In this document: positions 38,145 to 50,060 of the stretch, one piece after another | Numbering within the stretch: the first letter of the stretch is position 1 | How the letters are laid out: each line of letters begins with the position of its first letter | From: Aulostomus chinensis | Taxonomy: Eukaryota > Chordata > Actinopteri > Syngnathiformes > Aulostomidae | Reading direction: 5' to 3' | NCBI GenBank assembly: GCA_037954235.1 | Contig: JBBMOA010000012.1 | Coordinates: forward strand, 11,919,644 to 11,983,643 | DNA: 64,000 bases | Translations under genes and position numbers: made by a program | The notes under the pieces: generated by a model | Told to the model about the DNA's origin: nothing | Database searches by the model: none | What the model saw: the letters and a program-made list of their open reading frames with translations, nothing else

Positions 38145-38460
38145 CTGAGTATACACAGACTATAGAGAGAGAGACAGTCCAAACTCATAACTGTCAATGA
38201 TGGACACGTTGATACAGAGACTTTTTGAAGTGACAGGATGGACCAGCAAACCCCGTTTGATTGTTTTGCATTTTAGCTGAGCTTAGATGTTGACTGGGAA
38301 ATCACAATATTACTATTGTTGATATTTTTATACATCTCAAGTATTTGACAGGGCAAATTAATAGGTCTAATGGTTGGAATAATTAGGAAGGCACTGTTTT
38401 GTTCCAACAAGCACTCTGCCAAACAGCTGAAAGAAAAGGTAAGAAGAAATTCCCTCGCTG

Positions 38461-38528
38461 TGCGTGCACACGCGCACACACACACACGCGCGCGCACACA
38501 CACACAGACACAAACACACACGCACACG
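38461..38528. repeat. (CA)n/(CG)n alternating purine-pyrimidine repeat
   Basis: CACACGCGCACACACACACA followed by CGCGCGCGCACA and more CA. Alternating purine-pyrimidine. Confidence 0.9.
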
Positions 38529-40289
38529 CCAACACATGAAAGTCATTTAGCTGCACTTAACTGTCGAAAAAAAAACAATTAGGGCAAAGCATAAAAACAT
38601 CTGCATGCATTCTGTAACATGTTCTCTGTATCCTCCTTCTTGCCAGTCAAACAAGTATTGGCAATGCTCAAGTGCTAGGTACACTTCATGAATTTTACAT
38701 TACGCCTGATCATTACCATAACGATGCTATCAAAGATATTAGGAGCCTTCAACGCTGTTTTTTTCTTATGCAGGGATCTCTCTTAGATCTCTTGTCAAGG
38801 AGGTGGGTATCATCTAGCATCATCTAGTATATACGATGCACGAGCCCCCTCTACTAATGAGTGTGTATGCATGTCTGAGTGTACAATATGTAAATCATTG
38901 TGTTGAATGATCGAGAGGGGAGTCGACGCTGTCTGTGGGTGTGGGTACGCGAGCTGGTGTGTCATAAATCTTTATAAAAGAGGCAGCATTGTCTCCACTA
39001 CTGTGTCGTCTGATTTATCTTGGAATCAGTGAATGCTTTACTTCCTATTGTAATTTTATTTCTGATGTTTTTGTCTGCTAAAAATGAACCTCCTTTTGTT
39101 TTTTTTTCCTCTCTGGACAAAGCTTATTATTACAGCTGTTCAGAAACTATGAGGTAAAATGTGAAGTGTGTGTTAAGCATACAATTTTAGATTTATTACA
39201 AGAAGTGGCTGGTTTTGACAGATGTCCAATATGAGGTGGAGTAATTAGCATTCTCATCTAATGGTCTCACGGTTCTCTCCTGCTACTGTCTTCGCCTCTT
39301 CCTGGGCAATGTGACGTCTTCTGAGGCAGTAAAATGAGGATGCTGTCTGTGTTGTCCTTTCTCCGTCGCAGCAGCTCACAAACAGACTGTAATTATTTTC
39401 TGCCGGGGACAGGATCAGTGTGGAGAACAAAGTGCACACAAAACACCCTTGTGACAATCGTACTGCTATACACAAAAAGTATGAGCTGCGCAGACAAACG
39501 ATCACAAGCGGACAGGAAGGTTTCCACACAAACGAATCTGCAGATGAACACAGACAGGCCCAACTTTTCCCCTTTTCGTTGTCTTGTTTACACCCAAAAC
39601 ATGCAATCGCATGTTGTGCTGTTGTTATTAACAACAGCAAAATGAGACGCACAGAGTCAAACATTCACTATGCTGCATGTAGCACAGCAACCAGGCATCT
39701 AACAATCACTCAGCACACTGTGGGTTTCTTGCTTCTATCTGCTGGCAGTAAATTGGATGGTCTCCCATACATATTTTCATATGCTGATGGCCACATTACT
39801 GGTGCAGGCATCCCGCTGAAGTGATTTGTGCTGCTCATTTGAAAGTGATAGGACGCAGGCAGCCACTGAACTCGTACTTAGCGAGTGGCTAGCCTGGTTT
39901 TATTGCTTTACAGCTAGCGCGGTAACCTGGGCACATTGGTAATGGGCTGCTGTGCTAATAGGCAGATAACACATTCAATCCATCACGAACTTTCCAGAAT
40001 GTGTGTTTGCTTTTAAGTAACAAACACGAGCCTGTAGCAATAGAATATAGCTCACTTGTGTGCAGCATTTGAACGATATAGCCAAGTTTATTTTAACTAT
40101 GTGTAACAGGGAGTTGTTACTGACAAATGATGTAGCACATAAAGTCATGAGTACTATGTACAAAGTTGCTCATTATTCACTCTGAACTCTTTATCTTATC
40201 AACTGTCAGACTCTGTGGTTCTTGTACAATGTGATTACCTTCCTCTCCCTCTGTACCCCCCCATACCCCCCCCCCCTGTCCTGCTCTCC
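38529..40289. other. non-coding stretch, no gene seen
   Basis: Open frames in three phases at 39254-39824 (up to 136 codons) have no recognisable motif. C-run at 40256-40276. Confidence 0.5.
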
Positions 40290-40850
40290 TCCATGATTAC
40301 CACACTGCCTCGAGCTAGTGAATTTCAATTGGGGCCGCCTATTATTTTCCCCCCATGTGATAGTAATTATTTACAAATTTGTGAGCGTTCATGTGAAATA
40401 CAGGATGTTCTATTAGAAGTTATGTGTAACAGTGGGGGAAGGTGGCAAGGTCCTGATTCTGAATATGCTATTAGTGCAATTAGATTAAAACACAGCCACA
40501 GGTAGTTGAGCAGACAGGCTGGAGGAGCCCCCGAGACACCCTTAACCCAATCAGATTAATATTACAGATTGTCATGACCGCCTTTGTTTCCCATGTGGGA
40601 AGCTTACAGAATTGGGATTTGCTGACTGTGATTACCCACAAGAAGAAACAATGGAATACAAAGAGATCATCGCTTTTGGCGTTGCTGTATTCAATATCCA
40701 GGAGAACCACCCGGATTCTCACCCATTACATTTCTTAATTTGGCGAATCTTCACGCAAATTACTCAGGCCAGTCTCATTTGTATGAAAGTACAGATTACA
40801 GAGGGAGGATGTAATTGCAGGAGACATGGGGCCATTTGTTAGGAAAGTAG
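40290..40850. promoter_or_regulatory. candidate conserved non-coding element 13 (strongest)
   Basis: About 560 bp of continuous repeat-free, GC-balanced sequence: GTGAATTTCAATTGGGGCC, GATAGTAATTATTTAC, TATTAGTGCAATTAGATTAA, CCAATCAGATTAATATTAC, CTGTGATTACCC, TTCTTAATTTGGCG, CGCAAATTACTC, ATGTAATTGCAGG. Short frames are open on both strands (40612-40842 plus, 40480-40722 minus), but neither looks like a known exon. Confidence 0.47.
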
Positions 40851-43570
40851 CGAGGCTGATTGCACAGGAAGTACTGTAGCTACGCAGAAGCAGCTCCTGT
40901 GATGTGGGGAAACTGGAGGTTCTCTCTAGAAGTCCGTCTGTGAATCTTCAATGAAATGTGGTCAAATATCAAACCATCTTCATCTTATTTCACAGATTTC
41001 AGCTCGTCAACAATTATGTGTGTGTGTAATTATGACACACCACTGTGATTATTGTAGCTTAACCACCTTAATGCACCTTTTGCCGTTTTGTTGCATCTAG
41101 CAGTTTAGCTCATGGCCTGAAGCATGCCACAAGGCGTATACAAACACACACGCACACACATGCAAAGCTTGCTCATTCTCTTTGCATGAAAAACACACAC
41201 TGCAGATACCCTGCAGAGACAACATTTAGTTACAAAAGGCTCTGTTCATTATCAGATACTACAGAGTGGGGCATTTAACAGCGAAACGGTCTCTCTGAGA
41301 GATGACACATTTTGGATAGTACTACATTCAAGAAGAATATATTATTCTTAAAGAGCCCTCGAGGAGCAACTGGAGCAAAGGAGGAAATCAGATGACGCGA
41401 TGGTGAGGTCAAAGAGTTTAACACAGGAGATTGTGATTGGTTTCCAAGTTCCAAGTCAAAGCTGTTCTTTTTTAAAAACACCACCACAATCATCTTTTAA
41501 CCTTGACCATGTGTTTTTCGTTGTAACCATGGTGACCAGGGTCTCCTAAAGTTAAGAACCTTCTGTTAAGGAGGATTTTGTTAGTTCATCTTTAGCTATA
41601 ATAGCTCATGATAGTGCGCAGGATTCAGTTGTGACAATGCAATAGAACCACATTATCATCATCATCATAAAAAAAAACCAAGTTTATTATACCTAGAAGT
41701 ATTGGCTAAAAAGCTGCATGATCCAGGCTGTTTAACCACCTGCCTGATCAAATTAATCATATGTTTCTTAATGGTTAAGATAGACAAGAAGATTAGTTTT
41801 GCTATCCACTGGAGCTGGAGGTTGATTAGATTTGCTTTGCGTGAAGAGGAAAAGGGAGAAAAAAGCGTGTGTCTCTCTGATCCAAGTTTGAAACTGTAGC
41901 CACCAGCAGAGCCTCTAAAGCTGTAAATCATTTCTTGTGTTAGTTATGTGCTGTATTTCTTGGCCCGTGATGATTCATTCATTAGTTGGATAAACAGTAA
42001 ACTGTCACTTCATAGTGTTACTGAGCTGTTCTTTCACAACCGGCTGAAATGAGGTTGCAATCAAACTCTTAACAAGGAAGAAGCAGAGCAGATTTATTAA
42101 TTCATCTAATCATCCTGCTTGTAGCTGCTAAAAAAAAAAAAAACAATCAATCCACTGCCTCTGTTCATCGTATGTGCTATTTTCATTTTTATACATGTCT
42201 GAAGCAGATTTTTTGTCACATTTTATCAGTAAGTAGAAATCTACAGAAGCTGGAGAGAGAAAAGAAGAAGCACCTTCTTGTAAAACAAAAGGTGTAGGCA
42301 GCACATCCCCATTGTTTCATCTCTTACTGCATCTCTCAAGTGTATGAATGCAGCAGCTGCTGCAGCCAACATGCTGAAGGGTGTAGCGCTGGCCTGCGTG
42401 AAGTCGATTCAATATAACACATATACTTAAAAACAAAACAAAAAAGCACAATGTTATTGCCTGAAAACATCCAATAATAGCCAATTAGATCATCAAAAAC
42501 CCTATTCCCAGCAAAACACCCTCGCACAAATACACACGGCCAGGGCTACAAAAAAAAAAAAGCAAGGAAGCCCAGGGCTGTTAAACTTTAAAGCTCCTGC
42601 TTCAAATGATACATAAAACAAATAATCTGACTAAAACCATAACCCTGGGAGACCTCGCTCACTGCCTGGTAATTGTCTTCTTTCATGACACCAGCCGTCC
42701 AGAACATTAAGGCTGTTCTCAGGCCTGCCGGGTGCTATTGCATAGGGCAATCACAAATGGGAGGGGGGCTTCACAGAGGTTGACCTCCACAGGGGACTCC
42801 ACAGCCCCATGTTTATCCCACCGTAGGGATCTGGGTTCCCATAAACAATTTTAAAGACTAGGAAAGATTGTTGCAAACAGCTCAGTTACTCTGCTGGGGC
42901 GCACATGAAATGTACATATCTGTGATTTCTACACACATAAACATGAAGAGGCACACGCTCTTTGGTTCTAACTCTCTGGTCCTTCACGCCGTCTTTCTTT
43001 GAGGCAATTGCTGTATTCAAACAGGATCTATAAAAGATGAAACAACCTTTGCACTTGTCTCTCTCTGATGTTGGGAGACATACCTGCAGCCAGTGTTATT
43101 AGTTACTGCTCGTATTGATATGCACCGTGCCCAGTGCAGCGTGTTGGCGGGTAAAACCACTATGTGTTTCTCCCACGCCTCCTCTTCCCTTTGGACAAAC
43201 AAATGCACTCTGGCCTCCAACTGCAGTGTTGTGTGGGATATTTACGTCTAATTGGGTCTCGGAATAACAGCAGAGAGGAGAGTGAATTCATCAAGTTTCA
43301 CATCCAACCTACACAGCTTCAGTCAAGGCAGGTTTATGAGGACATTTGATTGAAAGAACATAGTCAATACACAGGTGCAATATTTGCTTCTGTTTTCTGT
43401 TGAGGTGAGCACTATGACAGTCCTCTTACGAAATCACTTATTGTCCAGCTACTCGATGCCTCTAAACTCAAGATCAACTCTGCTAATTTGCTCATATACT
43501 TGTGATTTTTAAGGTAGTGTACACTGCATGCACAATGGCGGCTTGTAAACCCTGAATATAGGGCTACAGC
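40851..43570. other. non-coding stretch, no gene seen
   Basis: CA-rich patch at 41142-41161, A-runs at 42129-42142 and 42549-42560. Scattered TAAT sites but no block singled out. No gene. Confidence 0.5.
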
Positions 43571-44135
43571 AAGCTGAACGCTGGCTAGAATGAGCAAAAC
43601 ACCAGCTAAGACCAGCTAAATACTAGCTATGACAATGCACTGGCAAGAACAAGTTAAGCAGCAGCCAGAACACAAGCTAAGCACCAGCTATGACAAGCTA
43701 AATACTAACTACAACATTGCACCAGCAAGGACAAGTTAAGCAGCAGCTAGGACAAGCTTAATACTAGCTACAACAAGGCTCAGGCAAGGACAAGTTAAGC
43801 AGCAGCTAGGCCAAACGAACCACCGGTTAGCACAAGCTAAACACTAGCTACAACAATTCACTGGCAATGACAAGTTAAGCAGCAGCCAGAACATAAGCTA
43901 AGCAGCAGCTAAGACAAGCTAAATACCTGCTAAGAAAAGCTAAATACTAGCTACAACAAGGCTCAGGCAAGGACAAGTTAAGCAGCAGCTAGGACAAACA
44001 AACCGCCGGTTAGCACAAGCTAACCACCTGTTAACACAAGCTAAGCACCTGCTAGGACAAGCTAAATACCAGCTAAGAGAAGCTAACCGCCAGTTAGGAC
44101 AAGCTAAGTGCAAGTAAGGACAAACCAACCACCAG
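43571..44135. repeat. degenerate 20-21 bp minisatellite with AAGCTAA core
   Basis: About 27 imperfect units of the type ACAAGCTAAATACCAGCTAA plus one base. The submotif CAAGTTAAGCAGCAG recurs at 43650, 43732, 43791, 43871 and 43974, that is at intervals of 82, 59, 80 and 103 bp, near multiples of 20-21. A 74-codon minus-strand frame (44164-43940) shows a 7-residue periodicity (WLACANR, CLACVNR) that simply reflects the unit. Confidence 0.9.
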
Positions 44136-44339
44136 TTTCCTGTTCTGGGCTGCTCTGTGTGCAACCACCATTATCTCAAGACTCCAGTCATTGTGTTTTA
44201 TCCATGCCCAAACTCACCTGCACATGCTGTCATTAGCAAGGGAGCGTGTGTGCCAGCTTCCCACCTGGAAACATCCTGAGGAAACAAAACCACTGAAATA
44301 CAGGCAGAAGCAGACACAGTCACCACCACACATATCTAG

Positions 44340-44660
44340 ATTAGAGGCCTGTTACTGATGATTGAACCTGATTAATTTAGAATCTTTTTTTTTGTTGGGA
44401 AATTGCTGCAGCCTCTACCTTTAACAGGGCCAGTGACCCAAGACATTTATTTGCACAGTTACAAATCTCGACTAGGCAAAAATAAAACAGTTGTTTCTGA
44501 GGCTGATTATGCATCTCTTTCTTTCTTCTTTTTTGGTGAGTGTGTTAATACATGTGTGTGTCATCCCAGTAGGTTTGCAGGCGTCAATAGCGCTCTATAA
44601 ATCCCCTGAACACATCTATAATAACTCATGATAGGGTTCTATAACCCTTTCTTCAAAGAT
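44340..44660. promoter_or_regulatory. candidate conserved non-coding element (moderate)
   Basis: CCTGATTAATTTAG, ACATTTATTTGCACAG, CTGATTATGCATC, CGCTCTATAAATCCCC, ATCTATAATAACTCATG. Little simple repeat. Confidence 0.33.
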
Positions 44661-44739
44661 GTATTTTAGTGCATGTCTGATTGCCAGTAAAGCAGTGGTA
44701 TCTGTGAGACTGTGAGCTGGAGAAGTGAAATCATTATTA

Positions 44740-45175
44740 GGCAAGTGAATCTGTCAGAGTGAGATAATATGATGCTTTACTCAGAGGCATCCTGTAAATA
44801 AGGGTAATTAGGTACTCTGTTCTCTTCAAAGCAAACAACAGCCTTGCTGGTTTTACTGATGTATCTTTTTTTTTTTCCTTTCTGTATTTTTTGCGAGAGG
44901 ATAATCACCACTGCCGCATGTGGAATCAAGTGTGTCCATACAAATGCCCGTGAAAACCTAGCGATTGTATTCATCAAATTTTTCCACTATGTTTTTTTTT
45001 ATGTTCTCTGAATTATAATTTATTGGTACCAAGTTGTAATAAGGCACTGTTATGACTCCTAATTGTTTTCTGATCAGCTCTTGCTTGCTTGGTAAAAGAC
45101 GCTTCAGTTAATTAGGAGCATCCTATCCAATGAACCATCTGAGGACCTTACCTTGTGGAAAAGACCTGCAGAGCG
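44740..45175. promoter_or_regulatory. candidate conserved non-coding element (moderate)
   Basis: GGGTAATTAGGTAC, GAATTATAATTTATTGGTAC, GTTGTAATAAGGC, CTCCTAATTGTTTTC and CAGTTAATTAGGAGC. The two TAATTAGG cores stand out. T-runs near 44866 and 44992 interrupt it. Confidence 0.35.
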
Positions 45176-45593
45176 TCTGAGCCTTTTATTATGATCTTCT
45201 GCCATTTTTTTCTCCACTGGCTGAAAAACCTGCCAACATCTAGCTTTTGACTGCAGAAGGAAGTGGGATTTTATTCTGAATTCACTCCCTGCCATACAGT
45301 ATGTATGGGCTGCAGTTTTGATCGGCACTGAAGTGAACAGAAAGCTGCTGCTTATTTCTTGTTGTTTACTTTATACCACAAATTCAACCCGTCTGCGTTC
45401 AAGCAAAACTCTGACATCATTCAAACGGCAGTGAGATACATAGAATCCTGATCCCAGGAATACTGTCACTGCTCTCCTTACTGCTTTCTACCATGAAGAT
45501 TGTTTACTTTGTTTTCCTGTGCATTTGTGATGTGCACCATGCTGCACAATAAAAAAAAATAAAGGGCGTCGGGGGGTGATTGGTCTGCATAGT

Positions 45594-46078
45594 AGGAAAG
45601 GATGTTGGGGAAAATATTTGGGAAATATGCTTTGTGTCTATCATTTTTAGAACCAGACAGCAAGTAGAGATCCTCTCCTCTCTTTGGGCATTACAGATCT
45701 CCATAAACCCACCAGACAGCTGACTGCTAGTTAGCTTAGCTGCAATGAATACTAGCTGACTCTAAAATAAACACAACTTGTTATTTTCAGCACCTACAGC
45801 GCAGTATTTTTCTTAGTGAATGTTCAGCACAATTCCATTAATGCAGGCAAAAACCATTTGGGATTAAAATGTTCTTGATGACTTTTGAAACATGTTACCC
45901 TCAAACCCACCCTTTAGCATTCATTGTTGCTAAGCTAACTATCAGTCAGCTGTCAGGTGGAGGTGTGGAGCGCCATCGTAGAAAGAGAGGAGAAGGGTAG
46001 TTATCTCCCTGTCTGGCACTAAAAATGATGGTGATGGACAATAACTGTATTTCCAAAAAAAATGGTATGTTCCTTTCA
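45594..46078. mobile_element. foldback / MITE-like element with ~160-bp inverted arms
   Basis: The left arm 45594-45754 matches the reverse complement of 45914-46078. Shared blocks, in order: AAAGGA, GGAAATA, TATCATTTTTAG or CATCATTTTTAG, CCAGACAG, CTCTCCTCTCTTT or TTCTCCTCTCTTT, CAGCTGACTGCTAGTTAGCT or CAGCTGACTGATAGTTAGCT, and CAATGAAT. The centre is AT-rich without coding capacity. Arms with TTAGCTTAGC and a GGGAAATATGCTT edge resemble a very common teleost non-autonomous DNA-element group. No target duplication identified. Confidence 0.7.
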
Positions 46079-46148
46079 TTACATTTTTGGCTGAAGACTT
46101 CTTAAAATCATTTTCTTAATAAGGTCTCATGCAATAACCAGCCTGGGG

Positions 46149-46183
46149 GTTTATGTGTGTGTGTGTGGGGGGGGGGGGGGGGG
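46149..46183. repeat. (GT)n followed by a G15 run
   Basis: GTTTATGTGTGTGTGTGTGG continuing into about 15 G. Same composite as at 16318-16354. Confidence 0.9.
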
Positions 46184-46389
46184 TTTCTAGCCGCTTTTTA
46201 TAGCTTATGTTTCCTAAATAAGCATATAATTACAATTATAAACAAGAGTCTCTTAATAGAATGGGAACTTTTTTTTTAACTATCAACTTCTCCTCTGTGT
46301 GTTTTATTTCAGCAAAAACATGTACCATAATCCCGTTGTCAGGATTCTAGTTTCAATCCTATATGAGAAAAAAAATCTTATGTTTTGCA

Positions 46390-46680
46390 CTGTGGCATCA
46401 CACAACTGACAGGGAAGGCATCCATCTGTCCACATGCAGCCTCAGTCTATTTATAAGGTTGCCATTGACTGACAATTACTCCTTAGGCGTACTATAAAAG
46501 GCCAGTGCTAGCTGAGAGGCTGCATGTGCAGCTATTGATTACCAGTCAGACAAGCATAAAACATTTGGGAAACAGTGAGATGAGAAGCAATCAGGAAAGC
46601 CAGCTTTCCCTCAGGCAATTTATAGAACCATTTGCCTTTATCGCATGAAATATTCTCCTGTTCTTCAGCTAAAGGGAGAG
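46390..46680. promoter_or_regulatory. candidate conserved non-coding element 14
   Basis: CTATTTATAAGGTTGCC, GACTGACAATTACTCC, GCAGCTATTGATTACC, GGCAATTTATAG, GCCTTTATCGC. Repeat-free, GC-balanced, about 290 bp. Confidence 0.38.
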
Positions 46681-48189
46681 CAATAAGCAACACATTCTGC
46701 TGAGAGTACAAGCTGCAAGTCTGGGTGCCCCCCGTAAGGCATTGCTCTTTGCCAGTAGATTCCTGGCCGGGTGAGAGGTCAGATTGTGTGTGTATGACAT
46801 ATCATTATTTTACGTGGCTGGAGATGACCCCAGTATGCTGTCATGGGGATTGTTTAGCTTTCTTGAATGCATTTTGTCCAATTTATATTCATATTTATCT
46901 CATAATGCCGCATGTTCTGCACTCAGAGGTGGACTGAAGATAAGACTAGCAGAGAATGAAAGGCTCAGGTTTGTCCAGGAGGTCACAAGGTCATGTAGAA
47001 GTGTATGATACACATGCACAAGTGATACACATGCACAACGCCGTTAGATAAAATTGTATGGTTTTTGGCTTATTTTTAATTCTTTAACAATGCATTAGTT
47101 AACTTTTAATTCATCAACATCATTCTTGCATGCATTTGAAGCCAAAGCTCCGGTGCAGTGTTTCTGAACTTTTGACTACTGCAGGAGGTATGAGAGAGTT
47201 TCTTTTTCTTGCATATTTACTAAAATAATTATACAGTCGTATGTTTAATTTAAAAAAGTTTGAAGTATCAGGTTTTTTTATTCAATATTCCTACATCCAA
47301 TCCTGTCAAATACACTTGCTGCTTTTGGCTTTTGATGACTGTGGTCAAAACAGAGATGGATTGTTCGGTGTAAAATTTCCCTCCGAACAGGGAGTGATGT
47401 CACACCCGAGCTGACCGCTTTGACAAGTAGAAGAGGCGAAAAGTAAGAAAAAACACGTGATTTACATCCTTGCCATTTGCGATATTAGTAAATAACAACA
47501 CAATGTGCTGTATTTTGTACATGTAAACGTCCTTGCAACACGCCTGCTAATAGAAGATGAACTGTACTGTGCGTACAACAACAAGACGAGTGTTCACAAT
47601 GTGATGTACAACACTGCCGTTGCAGAAAGCAGCCATTTTTGAAATGGGTTCCAGGGTTAGTTGTGTATTTCCAAGTTTCTGAGTAGGAAGTTTGTCAGCT
47701 GGAGAGGTTCAGGTTGAAATGTTCAACTTCCAAGTTCAGCTTGTATAAGAACAGGTTCTGCCACCAGGAGTACCAAACATCAGTAACAGGAGGTAAAATA
47801 ATAAGACCAACACGTCAAAGAGATGCATCTCATTGCCATAATTCCTTCCACGTTGCCATCTGTTCATGCAGGATGACTAAAAACTGAGTTGCACTAAATT
47901 TAGTGATGAACATTAAAAATGTTACATGAAGTTTTTCAGTGACAAGGTTGTGATTTAATTGATCAGACACTGATGACACATCATACCTCTTTATATATTT
48001 TTCAGACCAACATTTTTTGAGGTTTAGGGGAATTTAGCTGGGAAAAAAAGGATTTCAAATGAGTTAAAGGTAGTTTTCCCACCAGTGATCAAACAGACCA
48101 ACAACATGTGGTTATTTAGATCACAATCAGTGTAATTGTAGTTTTGTATCATCGGCTTTGTGAATCTACATCTCAAATTGTCAACTCTG
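46681..48189. other. non-coding stretch with possible DNA-transposon remnant
   Basis: 47340-47760 carries pieces such as GGGAGTGATGTCACACCCGA and CCAAGTTTCTGAGTAGGAAG that recall a dispersed teleost repeat, without definable ends. No gene. Confidence 0.4.
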
Positions 48190-48620
48190 TGATGGAATTT
48201 GCATAAAATCATTACCTGAGCACAAACTGTCCAAGTTAATTTTGCTCCCCATCTGTTTTATATTTAGAGGGAAAATATGCATAATTCATAATCATTACAA
48301 GTATGGATTGGCCGCCGAACACACACGGCGGCAGAGGTCCCGTCTGAAGAATTTAACAGAGATTTACTTTTTTAGAATCTGACAGTTGAGTTTGTAGTTT
48401 TTCTCTTTTTAATGAGAGCAACAAAGCCGAGGAGTCGTGGTGTTCTACTATGATATGATTAGAGTGAAGCCCTGACCCGTCTGCTCAAATGAGATCATTT
48501 TTCCAGAGCGTGCCCTCGGCCAAGCCTGATTAATTTGCTCTGCATTGTGTTCGCTTATTGTTCCAGTTGCATTACTCGCCCTTATTTTGTTTGCTGATCA
48601 TGAAGAAGATCCACTAAAGT
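48190..48620. promoter_or_regulatory. candidate conserved non-coding element 15
   Basis: TTTGCATAAAATCATTACC, CAAGTTAATTTTGC, TATGCATAATTCATAATCAT, TTTTAATGAGAGC, ATATGATTAGAG, CTGATTAATTTGCTC, GCATTACTCGCC. About 430 bp without simple repeat; among the best blocks. Confidence 0.43.
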
Positions 48621-49849
48621 GACAAAAGCAAAAAACAAGACCTTTTTGATCATGTACACCACAATTTTTTGGATTACTACAGTTTTTGTCCTGTCTTGAT
48701 TTGTGTCTTGCTGCGGTTATTCTCTCCCCCAGGTAACTGTATGGTTCGTAAGTTCCTTCATACTTATAATCCTAGGTTCTCCCCTTGTTTACTGACTGAC
48801 CCGCCCTAGATTACCTATCAGAGTGACAGCATTTCCAGGCTCTGCATGTATTATACACATGGAGGAAATGACAATAAAATAGTGCTGAAACAGAAACAGA
48901 GGCAAAGGCATTCAAGGTAAAAGTTGAGCACATTAAAAGTTTCGAAGCGTGTTGCAGCTGCAGTCAATTTAAGGAGAGCTCAACTTGAGTGGATCAGTAA
49001 GAAGTCTGGTTATTTGAATTCATGTTGTGTGCACCACGGTGTTCTTATTGGTCCCATATATTGCAGAACAAGCAATATAACAGGGTGTCATTTAGGGGAG
49101 TGGCTACCCTGAGAAGCTAATAGGGCAGCCCCGATCCACCCCTTCCTCCTCCACAGCTCCCACATACGTATGGTGACAACCGAAGTGCCCAGCAGTCAAA
49201 ACAGGAGTCTGAGAAACCTCAGGTGATGTCACCGTGGCTGCGTCCACTTATTTTAGACAGTCTTCCTTAAAGAGGTATTTTCTCTATTGAAAAACTGAAG
49301 TCACAGCGGCTGTTCATAAAGCTCCTCTTCCTTTTCTTTCTTTGTCTTTATAAAACAACAGAATGTTCCAGAATTTGAAGTTAAATCCTCTAAGATTTGA
49401 GTAAAGTTCAACAACTCTGTAATCTTTTAACTTTTACATTTGGTTTTGTCCGTATCTATGAAAATACTTATTTTTCACTCAAAGAAGTGTTTATGTAAAT
49501 CTATGTTCCTTCAACCAACACTGAGGACAAAAGTCAAACATGTCTGACCTTTTGACCCTGGAAAGTCCAGCTTTAGACCAGAGACTCGCAGGTTTAATCT
49601 GTTCATCACACTTAAATCTCTTTGTGGATTTGTAGAGGCAGACCCGTGTTAAATAGCTCATAGTGAACTCATCTGTGATGGAGGGAAAGTTTTAAAGCAA
49701 GTTTAAGTTTCCCACGTCTTTGCATCTTTGTGTCCGTGGCTCTACACAGACTGTAATCATTAATCAGGCAACACAAGATCAGTCAACCTTCTCTTGTTCA
49801 TATGATCCCTTTCTAGTCTGAGAGGGCAAAACTTGGCACAAAGTCGCCT
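48621..49849. other. AT-rich non-coding stretch
   Basis: No gene, RNA or defined repeat recognised. Confidence 0.5.
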
Positions 49850-50060
49850 GTTTCCCCGGCAAGCTCCTCGTGATCAGATAGTTTTGATCACAGCAAAAAT
49901 GTTTTCTGCACCGCATTTGCATTTTCCCATTTCATTAATAAGACTTCGGAACCAGAAGTTGTTTTCATTTGCATCTAAATGCATTTGACCCTCAGACTGG
50001 AAATGACAGATAATTATTTTCCCTCAAGTGTTCCTTGTTTGCAGGGGGAACGGAGCAGAG
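49850..50060. promoter_or_regulatory. candidate POU-site enhancer block
   Basis: Two perfect octamers ATTTGCAT at 49915-49922 and 49967-49974, plus TTTCATTAATAAG, CATCTAAATGCATTTG and CAGATAATTATTTTCC. Known for the motif: POU-domain factors bind ATTTGCAT. Function is inferred. Confidence 0.4.

Noticed and set aside
39254..39824. Overlapping frames of 103-136 codons on both strands
   Set aside because: Three phases open at once with no motif; likely chance.
40612..40842. 76-codon plus-strand frame in the strongest enhancer-like block, considered as an exon
   Set aside because: No recognisable domain, equally open frame on the other strand, and site composition fits non-coding constraint better.
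43571..44135. CRISPR-like array of spaced repeats
   Set aside because: Repeats are degenerate and contiguous without unique spacers, in a vertebrate genome; a minisatellite explains it.
43940..44164. Cys/Trp/Leu-rich frame with 7-residue repeats, looking like a small repeat protein
   Set aside because: Directly produced by the 21-bp minisatellite unit; no gene context.
47156..47270. CAGTGTTTCTGAACTTTTG as the end of a hAT element
   Set aside because: Only one weak end is visible and no partner terminus was found.
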